A stretch of DNA of 5,925 nucleotides from Gammaproteobacteria bacterium (GCA_027317045.1 DAHVFI010000332.1:1-5925); one strand, 5' to 3'. Counted from the first letter of the stretch, positions 1 to 5,925 are shown. Translations and numbers: made by a program. The notes: generated by a model from the sequence alone, not told the origin.

Positions 1-215
1 CACTGCTGCACGGCCTTATGGATGAGTTCGCGATCCATCGTGGTCATATCCAAGCTGTCTTTGCGCATCAGAGAGGTAATTTCAAACGGAAATGTCACAC
101 CCATTTCCCGCAGAATTTCACTAATCTGCGGCTCACCTATCTCGTATTCGCTTTTAGCGTCGAAATAGATCTTGTCGATAGTGCCGCCGGTAGTGAAGAT
201 GCGCAACTTATCCAT
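1..215 (-). CDS. Asparaginase-domain protein, N-terminal part (cut by window edge)
   Basis: The first 71 residues of an L-asparaginase-family protein are visible; the rest lies beyond base 1. The N-terminus reads MDKLRIFTTGGTIDKIYF. TTGGTID (residues 8-14) is the family's first active-site signature, and Thr12 in TGGT is the expected nucleophile, at the same number as in mature E. coli AsnB-type asparaginase II. The following residues (EYEIGEPQISEILREMG) and RKDSLDMTTMDRELI resemble short, stand-alone asparaginase-domain proteins of proteobacteria, which I recall as about 160 residues, rather than the 330-residue tetrameric enzymes. The full length cannot be seen, so this subtype is inference. 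No signal peptide is present, so the protein is probably cytoplasmic. The ATG at 215 lies 16 bases after the patatin gene's stop. A weak purine-rich GAGAAG (228-233) overlaps that stop, suggesting co-transcription and translational coupling. Activity on asparagine is not proven. Confidence 0.88.
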   Translation of the reverse strand, partial: MDKLRIFTTGGTIDKIYFDAKSEYEIGEPQISEILREMGVTFPFEITSLMRKDSLDMTTMDRELIHKAVQQ

Positions 216-231
216 ATTCAAAGTCAACTTC

Positions 232-2475
232 TCAATTAAGAGTAAATGGCAGGCCGATATATAAGTAAAATGACTGATTGCCGGATTGGGAAAAGCCGGT
301 CCCGAAATACAAGGGTCCTAGCACGGTATCCGCACCAATAAACAGCGAACTGCCATATTGCAGCCCTCGCAGGCTGATATGCTGGGTGCTGCCCCAAACA
401 TTACCGCCTTCCAGGCTGCCACCGATATACAGCCCATTACCCAAAACGCTAGGCAGATTCCCGATACGCTCAAGATAAATGAAATGAACGGCGAAAACCT
501 GCTGACCCCGCAATTGTTGCTGACGAAGGCCCGAGAGCGACAAAAATCCTCCCAGGGTGAATTCATCATAGAATGGAATATTGGTGCGAAATGAAGAACC
601 CACGTCGGCGGTAAGAATCAGTCGGTGTGAGTTGTTGCCGATTACCTGCGCTCCGGTTAATTCCGCCTTGTCGTAATTGACATCGCTGCCCATGGCGCTA
701 CGTGCAAAGAAACTGTCCAGTTTCAAATAGGACCCCGATAGCGGAAAACCCGTATCACCGTCCAGTGTATCCAGACCGAAACGCAGACGTATGCCGCCCA
801 AGGTATTGCGGTAGGACGGCAAGGTGGGTTCACCCACCCGCGGTGTCGAAAACACATGCCCATAGGATGGACCAATGCGCAGCTCGGCTACATTGCCGAA
901 TTCACCGCCAATATCGAAACCACCGCGTATAACACGGGTAGTGTATTGCGCAATCAAGTTTTCGCCGCTGTAGACATTTGACAGTGTGTTCAGATACTCA
1001 GCCTGGGGAGCAACAAAAACCGAGCCCGAATAATTTATCGGTTGATAAAGCTCAGTATAGACACGCCGGTTGTTCCCGATTTCAAACTGGTTGCGCCATT
1101 CCGCGCCCAATTGATTGATTTCCGTGCGCGTCCAGCCAAACAACAAACCATACTGGCTACCGCCTTCGAAATCATCCGCGATGTGTAGCCCAAAGCGCAG
1201 ATAGTTGGCGCGCCAGGGTTTTTCTGCGACCGTGATAACCAGTCCGGTCCGGGTGCCCTCATGGGCGATGGCGGCGGTCACCTGACGAAAATATCCGAGG
1301 CGATCAAGACGTTCAAGGTCACGGTCAATTTGTTTGAAATCCCAAGGCTTACCTGCCTTGGTAAAGAGGTGGCTGCGGATCAACGCCGTCGGAACCCGCT
1401 GGTTGCCGCGGATCAAGATGAAGTCCACCGACTTCAGGACTTGCGGCACATAACGATGTTGTTCCTTGTATTCTGCATAGGCTTGCGGTGAAAGCTGCAA
1501 AGCGCGCAACGGCGTCAGAACCTTGAGGGCCGCTTGCCTGCCTATCCTGATGGCTTCGGCGGCACGGCTGAAATCCAACGCGGAAATATCGCCAAGATCG
1601 GGTTGAATCAGGACATCGTGCGCAGTCAGACTCGCTATCGATTGGTTCACATTCTGATTTCCCAGCAACTTGATCACCTGCAGGGAAACGCCAACCACAT
1701 TATTGAGGCTCTCGGGATTTGAAAGCGGCGTGCTCACATTGACGGCAATGACCACATCCGCACCCATTTTGCGGGCCACATCCACCGGCAAGTTGTCCAC
1801 CAAACCGCCGTCCACCAGCAGATGGTGGTCGAGTTCCACCGGCGCATACACCCCGGGGACTGACATGCTAGCTCGCATGGCGGCAGCCAGGTTTCCATGA
1901 TCCAGTACCACTTCGGCGCCCGTATCAATATCAGTGGCTATCGCGCAAAATGGAATCGGTAATTTGCTGAAATCAGTGGAGGGCTGGGTAGTGAGCGTCA
2001 GAACATTGAGAATACGCCCCGGATCATTGCCCGCGATGATGCCCTGGGGGAAAAAGAAGCGGCCGTTCGCATAGCCGAATTCCACCTGCAACAGGTATTG
2101 GAGCTGGTACTGCTTCGCTTGGTAATCGAGCAGACTGCGGGGTTGCTGGTTGGCCATGCTGGCCTGGAGATCGGGTTGCGTTAACGTGGCCTGTAATTCC
2201 TGGGCCGTAAACCCCGAGGCATAGAGGCCACCTACGATGGCGCCACCGCTGGTACCGGCGATGCAATCCACCGGAATGCGCAGTTGCTGCAATGCCTCCA
2301 GCACACCCACATGGGCCGCGCCTCGTGCGCCGCCGCCCCCCAATGCCAAACAGATACGCGGCCGATGCGGAGGTGTCACCGTGTTTGTAACGGAAGCGTG
2401 CGCTTGCGTCGCGGTTGTGCACAGCGAAATCCAAAAAATTGCGTACGCACACCACTGTAGAACGGTTCTTGGCAT
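232..2475 (-). CDS. Patatin-like phospholipase fused to POTRA and Omp85 barrel (PlpD-like, type Vd secretion)
   Basis: This is probably a secreted or surface-exposed lipase A1/A2 that inserts its own barrel in the outer membrane, like Pseudomonas PlpD (about 730 residues; 747 here). Residues 1-27 form a Sec signal peptide ending in AHA. The patatin domain spans about 38-240, with oxyanion loop GGGGARG (46-52), nucleophile Ser76 in GTSGG and catalytic Asp222 in DGG, so the dyad is intact. A POTRA domain follows at about 350-421. The Omp85-type beta-barrel runs from about 424 to the end, with family motifs FPLSGS, LGGFLSLSGL (641-650) and EGGNVW. The stop is TGA at 232-234. I prefer the ATG at 2475. 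A TTG at 2487 would add four residues (MLKT), and neither start has a good Shine-Dalgarno. The gene probably shares a transcript with the downstream asparaginase gene and is divergent from nfeD. The Cys in the signal region does not fit a lipobox. Confidence 0.93.
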   Translation of the reverse strand: MPRTVLQWCAYAIFWISLCTTATQAHASVTNTVTPPHRPRICLALGGGGARGAAHVGVLEALQQLRIPVDCIAGTSGGAIVGGLYASGFTAQELQATLTQPDLQASMANQQPRSLLDYQAKQYQLQYLLQVEFGYANGRFFFPQGIIAGNDPGRILNVLTLTTQPSTDFSKLPIPFCAIATDIDTGAEVVLDHGNLAAAMRASMSVPGVYAPVELDHHLLVDGGLVDNLPVDVARKMGADVVIAVNVSTPLSNPESLNNVVGVSLQVIKLLGNQNVNQSIASLTAHDVLIQPDLGDISALDFSRAAEAIRIGRQAALKVLTPLRALQLSPQAYAEYKEQHRYVPQVLKSVDFILIRGNQRVPTALIRSHLFTKAGKPWDFKQIDRDLERLDRLGYFRQVTAAIAHEGTRTGLVITVAEKPWRANYLRFGLHIADDFEGGSQYGLLFGWTRTEINQLGAEWRNQFEIGNNRRVYTELYQPINYSGSVFVAPQAEYLNTLSNVYSGENLIAQYTTRVIRGGFDIGGEFGNVAELRIGPSYGHVFSTPRVGEPTLPSYRNTLGGIRLRFGLDTLDGDTGFPLSGSYLKLDSFFARSAMGSDVNYDKAELTGAQVIGNNSHRLILTADVGSSFRTNIPFYDEFTLGGFLSLSGLRQQQLRGQQVFAVHFIYLERIGNLPSVLGNGLYIGGSLEGGNVWGSTQHISLRGLQYGSSLFIGADTVLGPLYFGTGFSQSGNQSFYLYIGLPFTLN

Positions 2476-2551
2476 TGTTTTCAGCAAGCGAAATATATTG
2501 GTAACACTCTTCTCAGCGCCCTTCCAGACAAGGGTTTGGCGGTACGCAGGT

Positions 2552-2565
2552 CATGCTCCAGCATG
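2552..2565. repeat. 14-bp palindrome CATGCTCCAGCATG
   Basis: Six-base arms (CATGCT / AGCATG) are separated by CC. Outside them, GGTA (2541-2544) and TACC (2567-2570) are also complementary, though with unequal spacing. The position midway between two divergent starts would suit a regulator-binding site. No particular regulator is recognised, and a 6-bp-arm palindrome can occur by chance. Confidence 0.35.
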
Positions 2566-2568
2566 TTA

Positions 2569-2582
2569 CCGGATGCGTCCGG
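2569..2582. repeat. Small hairpin CCGGA-TGCG-TCCGG
   Basis: Five-base perfect arms surround a TGCG loop, three bases after the neighbouring palindrome. The sequence slightly resembles the stem of enterobacterial REP elements (GCCGGATGCG), but only one copy exists in this window and it is too short to call a REP. Confidence 0.3.
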
Positions 2583-2603
2583 CGCGGAACAGGCTGATGC
2601 CGG

Positions 2604-2632
2604 TTGCCTTTGTCCTGAACCTCTGATTACAT
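2604..2632 (+). promoter_or_regulatory. Possible sigma70-type promoter of nfeD-slipin operon
   Basis: TTGCCT (2604-2609, four of six matches to TTGACA) is followed after 17 bases by TTACAT (2627-2632, three of six matches to TATAAT). The latter is preceded by TGA, which fits the TGn of an extended -10. Transcription would then begin near 2639, on the A of the ATG codon itself, giving a leaderless message. No Shine-Dalgarno precedes the start, which agrees with this but does not prove it. The motif match is weak and made by eye. Confidence 0.35.
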
Positions 2633-2635
2633 GAC

Positions 2636-3982
2636 GTGATGCCGCACCCCGGAAAACCGCTCGCCGCCGTCATACTGCTGTTTGCCCTGGGCCTGTCACT
2701 GCCCAGCCTGAGTACAAACGCCCCGAGCACTGCATTGCTGCTGCATGTGGACGGCGCCATCAGTCCGGCAATGGCGGATTATGTTCTGCACGGCCTGGAT
2801 GCGGCGGCTGAACAACATGCAAAGTTGGTGATCCTGGAAATGGATACTCCCGGAGGTCTCGACAGCGCCATGCGCGACATTATCAAGGCGATCCTGGCCT
2901 CGCCCGTGCCGGTGGTAACTTACGTGGCGCCCAGTGGAGCACGCGCCGCCAGCGCCGGCACCTATATTTTGTATGCCAGCCATATCGCCGCCATGGCACC
3001 GGCTACTAACGTGGGCGCGGCCACGCCAGTACAGCTTATGGGTGGTAATTCACCCACGCCCGCCGAGCCCAAAACCGCCGAGGACCGCAAGATACTCAAT
3101 GATGCCGTCGCCTACATCCGCGGGCTTGCCTTGGAGCGCGGCCGCAACCCCGACTGGGCCGTCAAAGCGGTGCGCAGTGCGGCGAGCTTGACCGCCGACC
3201 AGGCCCTGAAACAGCACGTGATTGATGTCATGGCTAACGACATCCCGGACCTCCTTGCCAAGCTCAATGGCCGCACGCTGGTCACTGAAACCGGCCCGGT
3301 CACACTGCATACCGCAGCTATTGCGGTGCAGGATTATCATCGCGGTTTCCGGGTGCAATTTCTGACAGTGCTCACCGACCCCACCGTCGCCTATATCCTG
3401 CTGTTGATCGGCATTTACGGCCTGGTGTTCGAGGGCTACAATCCAGGAGGCGTTTTGCCCGGCGTGGCAGGCGCTATTGCCTTGCTGCTGGCTCTGTACG
3501 CTTTCCATGTGCTGCCGGTGAATTTCGCCGGCTTGGCGCTTATCGTTCTGGGCGTCATTCTGTTTGTTACGGAAACCTTTGTGCCCGCTTACGGCACCTT
3601 GAGCATCGGCGGCCTGGTGGCCTTCATGGTCGGTTCGATCATACTGATGGACACTCGCGTGCCTGGCTTTGCCATTTCCCGCGGCCTTATCGGCGGCATC
3701 AGCAGCGCCGCCGCGCTGATTATAGTGATCACCCTGTGGCTGGCGGTGCGCGCCCACCGCCGGCCGGTGGTGAGCGGTGCGGAAGAACTGCTGGAGGATC
3801 GTGGTCAGGCCCTGCAGGATTTTTCCGCCGATGGTGACGGCACCGTGCGTATCCACAGTGAGATATGGAATGCGCGCAGTAAAATTCCGATACGCGCAGG
3901 TGAGTTCGTAAAAGTCATCCGGCGTGAGGGCCTGAAGTTAATTGTGGAACCCACAGAGCACTCCGACTCAGAGGATACTTAA
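2636..3982 (+). CDS. nfeD: Long-form NfeD: membrane-bound ClpP-fold serine protease
   Basis: This 448-residue protein has the full long-form NfeD architecture. It has a signal peptide or N-terminal helix (about 8-26), a periplasmic ClpP-class protease domain (about 32-230), roughly five membrane helices (about 245-372) and a C-terminal NfeD OB-fold domain (about 378-440; EIWNARS and GLKLIVEP are typical). Ser106 in GARAASAGTY aligns with catalytic Ser97 of the archaeal PH1510 protease. Lys152, just before ILNDAVAYIRGLA, is the best candidate for the catalytic Lys, with Lys146 as an alternative. MDTPGG (69-74) forms the oxyanion-side motif. Family members cleave the partner stomatin and are linked to membrane quality control. 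The start is GTG 2636 or ATG 2639. An in-frame TGA at 2624-2626 excludes anything further upstream, and no Shine-Dalgarno is seen. The slipin gene follows with no gap. Confidence 0.95.
   Translation: MMPHPGKPLAAVILLFALGLSLPSLSTNAPSTALLLHVDGAISPAMADYVLHGLDAAAEQHAKLVILEMDTPGGLDSAMRDIIKAILASPVPVVTYVAPSGARAASAGTYILYASHIAAMAPATNVGAATPVQLMGGNSPTPAEPKTAEDRKILNDAVAYIRGLALERGRNPDWAVKAVRSAASLTADQALKQHVIDVMANDIPDLLAKLNGRTLVTETGPVTLHTAAIAVQDYHRGFRVQFLTVLTDPTVAYILLLIGIYGLVFEGYNPGGVLPGVAGAIALLLALYAFHVLPVNFAGLALIVLGVILFVTETFVPAYGTLSIGGLVAFMVGSIILMDTRVPGFAISRGLIGGISSAAALIIVITLWLAVRAHRRPVVSGAEELLEDRGQALQDFSADGDGTVRIHSEIWNARSKIPIRAGEFVKVIRREGLKLIVEPTEHSDSEDT
3970..3975 (+). promoter_or_regulatory. Ribosome binding site of the slipin gene, inside the nfeD 3' end
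   Basis: AGAGGA lies seven bases before the ATG at 3983 and sits within the last codons of nfeD. With the TAA stop directly abutting the ATG, this supports the ATG at 3983 and translational coupling of the two genes. Confidence 0.7.
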
Positions 3983-4735
3983 ATGGCGATCGCATTCCTT
4001 GTCATCATCATCATTCTTGCCAGCATTATCTTCAGCGCTCTTAAAGTTCTGAAAGAATATGAGCGTGGCGTAATCTTCACCTTCGGGCGCTTCGATAAAG
4101 TCAAAGGACCGGGCATCATCCTCGTTATCCCGTTTGCGCAGCAAATGAGCAGGGTGGACCTGCGTACCGTGGTCATGGAGGTACCGCCCCAAGACGTGAT
4201 CTCCCGCGACAATGTATCGGTGAAAGTCAACGCAGTCATCTACGTGCGCATCATTGACCCGGAGAAGGCCATCATCCAGGTGGCGGACGTTTTCGAGGCC
4301 AGTAGCCAATTAGCCCAGACGACACTGCGATCGGTGCTCGGCCAACATGAACTGGACGACATGCTGGCGGCCCGCGACAAGCTGAATGTCGATATCCAGG
4401 GTATCCTCGATCAGCACACGGATGCCTGGGGCATGAAAGTCACCAACGTGGAAATCAAGCAGGTGGATTTGGACGAAAACATGGTGCGCGCCATCGCCAA
4501 GCAAGCTGAGGCAGAACGCCAGCGCCGCGCCAAGGTCATCAACGCGGAAGGTGAACTGCAGGCCTCACAGAAACTGATGGAAGCCGCCCAGACACTGATA
4601 CAACAGCCCCAGGCCATCCAATTGCGCTATCTGCAAACGCTGGTGGAAATCGCGGGCGACAAGAGCAACACCATCGTGTTCCCCCTGCCCATGGATTTGA
4701 TCGAACCCCTGCTGTCAAAACTCAAGAGCAAGTGA
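3983..4735 (+). CDS. Slipin (stomatin/prohibitin-type SPFH-domain membrane protein)
   Basis: This 250-residue protein is of normal length for a prokaryotic stomatin homologue. An N-terminal hydrophobic helix (about 2-20) anchors it in the inner membrane. The SPFH/band-7 domain follows (about 24-185), with hallmark EYERGVIFTFGRF (25-37), GPGIILVIPF (42-51) and the VPPQDVISRDNVSV segment. A charged, Ala/Glu/Gln-rich coiled coil (about 165-210) is followed by the family's C-terminal SNTIVFPLPMDLIEPLL. Slipins oligomerise into membrane microdomain scaffolds. Their genes are commonly paired with long-form NfeD, whose protease domain cleaves near the hydrophobic C-terminal segment in the archaeal pair. 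That segment is kept here at residues 229-240. The gene starts immediately after the nfeD stop, with a good Shine-Dalgarno inside nfeD. A strong hairpin lies nine bases after its TGA. It is distinct from the larger flotillins and from HflK/HflC. Confidence 0.95.
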   Translation: MAIAFLVIIIILASIIFSALKVLKEYERGVIFTFGRFDKVKGPGIILVIPFAQQMSRVDLRTVVMEVPPQDVISRDNVSVKVNAVIYVRIIDPEKAIIQVADVFEASSQLAQTTLRSVLGQHELDDMLAARDKLNVDIQGILDQHTDAWGMKVTNVEIKQVDLDENMVRAIAKQAEAERQRRAKVINAEGELQASQKLMEAAQTLIQQPQAIQLRYLQTLVEIAGDKSNTIVFPLPMDLIEPLLSKLKSK

Positions 4736-4743
4736 TTCGATAC

Positions 4744-4788
4744 GCGGCCAAAAGAGGGCCGCTAGCTATGCGGCCCTCTTTTGGCCGC
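4744..4788. terminator. Perfect 19-bp hairpin between convergent genes, probable bidirectional terminator
   Basis: The arms 4744-4762 (GCGGCCAAAAGAGGGCCGC) and 4770-4788 are perfectly complementary around the 7-base loop TAGCTAT. The hairpin begins nine bases after the slipin stop and ends 15 bases before the stop of the convergent DegV gene. On the plus strand it is followed by TGTTTATG, a poor U-tract, and on the minus strand there is no U-run. Each arm carries an internal A4 or T4 run. Serving both genes is inferred from position and symmetry. Confidence 0.8.
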
Positions 4789-4803
4789 TGTTTATGTAAT
4801 GCA

Positions 4804-5742
4804 TCAGCGCGCGGCGTAAGCCAAACTAAAGGCCCCCGGTCCGACGTGAATACCCGCCGTGGTGCTCATAACCGATAACATGGTCTCAATCTTATTGCCC
4901 ATGGCACATTGGATGAATTCTTCGTAGCCGGGAAACGCTTTCACCTCTTCTGGATTGCCGGCATAACTCATGCACACCACCTTGGAAAGCAGCCCGCCTT
5001 CTATGGCTTCAATGGCCATCTCAAACAGTTTGCGCACGGCATTTTCATAGCCACGTATGTTAGCCACCGCTTCCGTCTCGCCGCGATATGCCCTGAGGAT
5101 GGGTTTGATGTCGAGCATGGTGCCCACCTGGTATTTGAACCAGCCGACACTTGTGTCGCCCTTTTGGTGGGCACGGCTACGTACGTAGAAAAGATCCTGG
5201 GGGATCACATAAGCCTTCACATGCTGAGAAAAGTTTTCCACATGCTGGCGCAGCTTATCGAACATGATGTCATCCTGAGCGCGTATGGCGCGCAGCGCCT
5301 CATACACCACCACCGCTTGCCCGGTGAAAAGCGTCTTGCTGTCAATCACGCGTAAAGCGAACTGTTCGTCTAGGCCGGCGGCACGGCGGCGTTCCTTGTA
5401 GCCGGAAAGGATCATGAACGATGCCTGGGTGGCATTCTCAAAAACCGAGCTGCGGCGGCTGGAAGCGGTAATCACCAGCACCCGATCGTACTTGAGCACT
5501 AATTGATCCAAAAACAGATCACGGATGGCCTTGGTGGACATGGGTGTGGTGGAAATTTCCAAATCTTTTGCCGCCACGAAGCGGCGGTAAAGGTCCATGG
5601 TTTGCTCAGGGTCGCGCATATCCTTGAAGGTCATGGTGCTGAAATTCATCATCACCGGCATGATCTCAAGGCCCTGCTGTTCGATGAACGAACGCGGCAA
5701 ATCACACGCCGAATCAATAACGAGGCCAATTTTTTGCGGCAT
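4804..5742 (-). CDS. DegV-family (FakB-like) fatty-acid-binding protein
   Basis: The 312-residue protein has the DegV/EDD fold over its whole length; family members of about 280-310 residues bind one long-chain fatty acid. In Firmicutes such proteins (FakB) present it to the kinase FakA for phosphorylation. Visible motifs are DSACDLP (10-16), STTPMST (64-70, where TSQPS is usual), ITASSRRSS (91-99), DSKTLFTGQ (134-142), LDIKPIL (210-216) and the C-terminal HVGPGAFSLAY (299-309). No signal peptide is present, so it is probably cytosolic. I chose the ATG at 5742 because GAGGAG lies seven bases upstream and the conserved MPQKIGLVIDS starts there. The reading frame stays open to 5913, but that extension has no DegV character. 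No FakA-like kinase is in the window, so the kinase partner and the exact ligand are unknown. It is convergent with the slipin gene and appears to be transcribed alone. Confidence 0.92.
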   Translation of the reverse strand: MPQKIGLVIDSACDLPRSFIEQQGLEIMPVMMNFSTMTFKDMRDPEQTMDLYRRFVAAKDLEISTTPMSTKAIRDLFLDQLVLKYDRVLVITASSRRSSVFENATQASFMILSGYKERRRAAGLDEQFALRVIDSKTLFTGQAVVVYEALRAIRAQDDIMFDKLRQHVENFSQHVKAYVIPQDLFYVRSRAHQKGDTSVGWFKYQVGTMLDIKPILRAYRGETEAVANIRGYENAVRKLFEMAIEAIEGGLLSKVVCMSYAGNPEEVKAFPGYEEFIQCAMGNKIETMLSVMSTTAGIHVGPGAFSLAYAAR

Positions 5743-5749
5743 GTACAAA

Positions 5750-5755
5750 CTCCTC
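5750..5755 (-). promoter_or_regulatory. Strong Shine-Dalgarno fixing the DegV start
   Basis: Read on the minus strand the sequence is GAGGAG, then TTTGTAC, then ATG at 5742. This near-consensus site with a seven-base spacer is the best ribosome binding site in the window. It argues against the longer 369-residue reading from 5913. Confidence 0.85.
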
Positions 5756-5793
5756 AAATGTAATCCCTCACATCCCAGCTGCCCCATGAGGCC

Positions 5794-5839
5794 AGAAGCC
5801 GGAACCGAAGGAATATAGCCTAAAAGTGGCGCGGCTTCT
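5794..5839. repeat. Inverted repeat framing a -10-like element upstream of the DegV gene
   Basis: AGAAGCCG (5794-5801) and CGGCTTCT (5832-5839) are perfect 8-base inverted repeats 30 bases apart. On the minus strand the spacer contains TATATT (5812-5817), a five-of-six -10 match that would place the transcription start near 5805 and give a leader of about 60 bases. No good -35 box is found at 16-18 bases. The repeat could be a pair of operator half-sites or could be chance. The rest of 5743-5925 shows no gene I can support. Confidence 0.3.
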
Positions 5840-5925
5840 AGAAATTTCCCCAGTTTTTCCGGAGCTTGCCCGGTTTTATTGAGCTTAAATACGAACTCTG
5901 GGTAAATTCTCATCCATCACCGGTC

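Larger units (their letters stand above)
2476..2635. other. Divergent intergenic region between patatin and nfeD genes
   Basis: About 160 bases separate the two divergent genes. The region holds two adjacent small palindromes (2552-2565 and 2569-2582) and a possible promoter for nfeD next to its start. On the minus strand a TATATT (2492-2497) resembles a -10 box, but no -35 match lies 16-18 bases upstream of it. If used, transcription would begin near 2487 and leave the ATG at 2475 with a very short leader. I see no small ORF here with convincing coding character. Confidence 0.6.

Noticed and set aside
2397..2475. Possible lipoprotein signal at the Cys in ISLC of the patatin protein
   Set aside because: Residues before the Cys do not fit a lipobox (Leu at -1), and an AHA signal peptidase I site follows. 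Barrel proteins of this type are not usually lipoproteins.
2237..2626. 129-codon plus-strand frame over the patatin start and intergenic region
   Set aside because: Most of it is antisense to the patatin signal peptide and catalytic core, and its product shows no domain or secretion pattern.
3050..3856. 268-codon open frame on the minus strand, opposite nfeD
   Set aside because: Its translation is rich in His, Gln, Ala and Gly with no recognisable domain, and it lies entirely antisense to the well-supported nfeD gene. It is an effect of codon bias.
4909..5355. 148-codon open frame on the plus strand, opposite the DegV gene
   Set aside because: It has no recognisable motif and overlaps a clear DegV-family gene that has a strong ribosome binding site.
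5859..5880. CCGG-AGCTTGC-CCGG followed by TTTTATT, resembling a plus-strand terminator
   Set aside because: The stem is only four base pairs and no plus-strand gene ends nearby within the window.
5743..5913. N-terminal extension of the DegV protein to 369 residues
   Set aside because: The extra 57 residues match nothing in the family, whereas the ATG at 5742 has a GAGGAG site at ideal spacing and begins the conserved domain.

Overview
The window looks like ordinary chromosomal DNA from a Gram-negative bacterium, most likely a gammaproteobacterium; I cannot name the genus. The outer-membrane beta-barrel protein with a Sec signal shows a double-membrane cell. Base composition is moderately GC-rich and looks even throughout. 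I see no mobile element, CRISPR array, tRNA or rRNA.

Layout from left to right. (1) Minus strand, 1-215: the N-terminal part of a short asparaginase-like protein, cut by the window edge. (2) Minus strand, 232-2475: a patatin-POTRA-Omp85 barrel fusion of the PlpD / type Vd secretion kind, ending 16 bases before the asparaginase start, so the two are probably one operon. (3) 2476-2635: a short divergent intergenic region with two small palindromes and a possible promoter for the rightward genes. (4) Plus strand, 2636-3982: a long-form NfeD membrane serine protease, followed with zero spacing (TAA then ATG) by (5) a slipin/stomatin-family SPFH protein, 3983-4735. (6) 4744-4788: a perfect 19-bp-arm hairpin between convergent genes, probably a shared terminator. 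(7) Minus strand, 4804-5742: a DegV-family (FakB-like) fatty-acid-binding protein, then about 180 bases of its upstream region.

The NfeD and slipin genes form a well-known protease-substrate/partner pair, and the slipin C-terminus here carries a segment resembling the one cleaved in the archaeal pair. Three of the four transcription units concern membranes or lipids: an outer-membrane lipase, a membrane-microdomain protease pair and a probable acyl-chain carrier. A functional link between them is only inference. I found no convincing new system. The points worth a second look are a possible leaderless start of nfeD, the retained slipin cleavage-like segment, the perfect convergent hairpin, and an inverted repeat framing a -10-like element upstream of the DegV gene.
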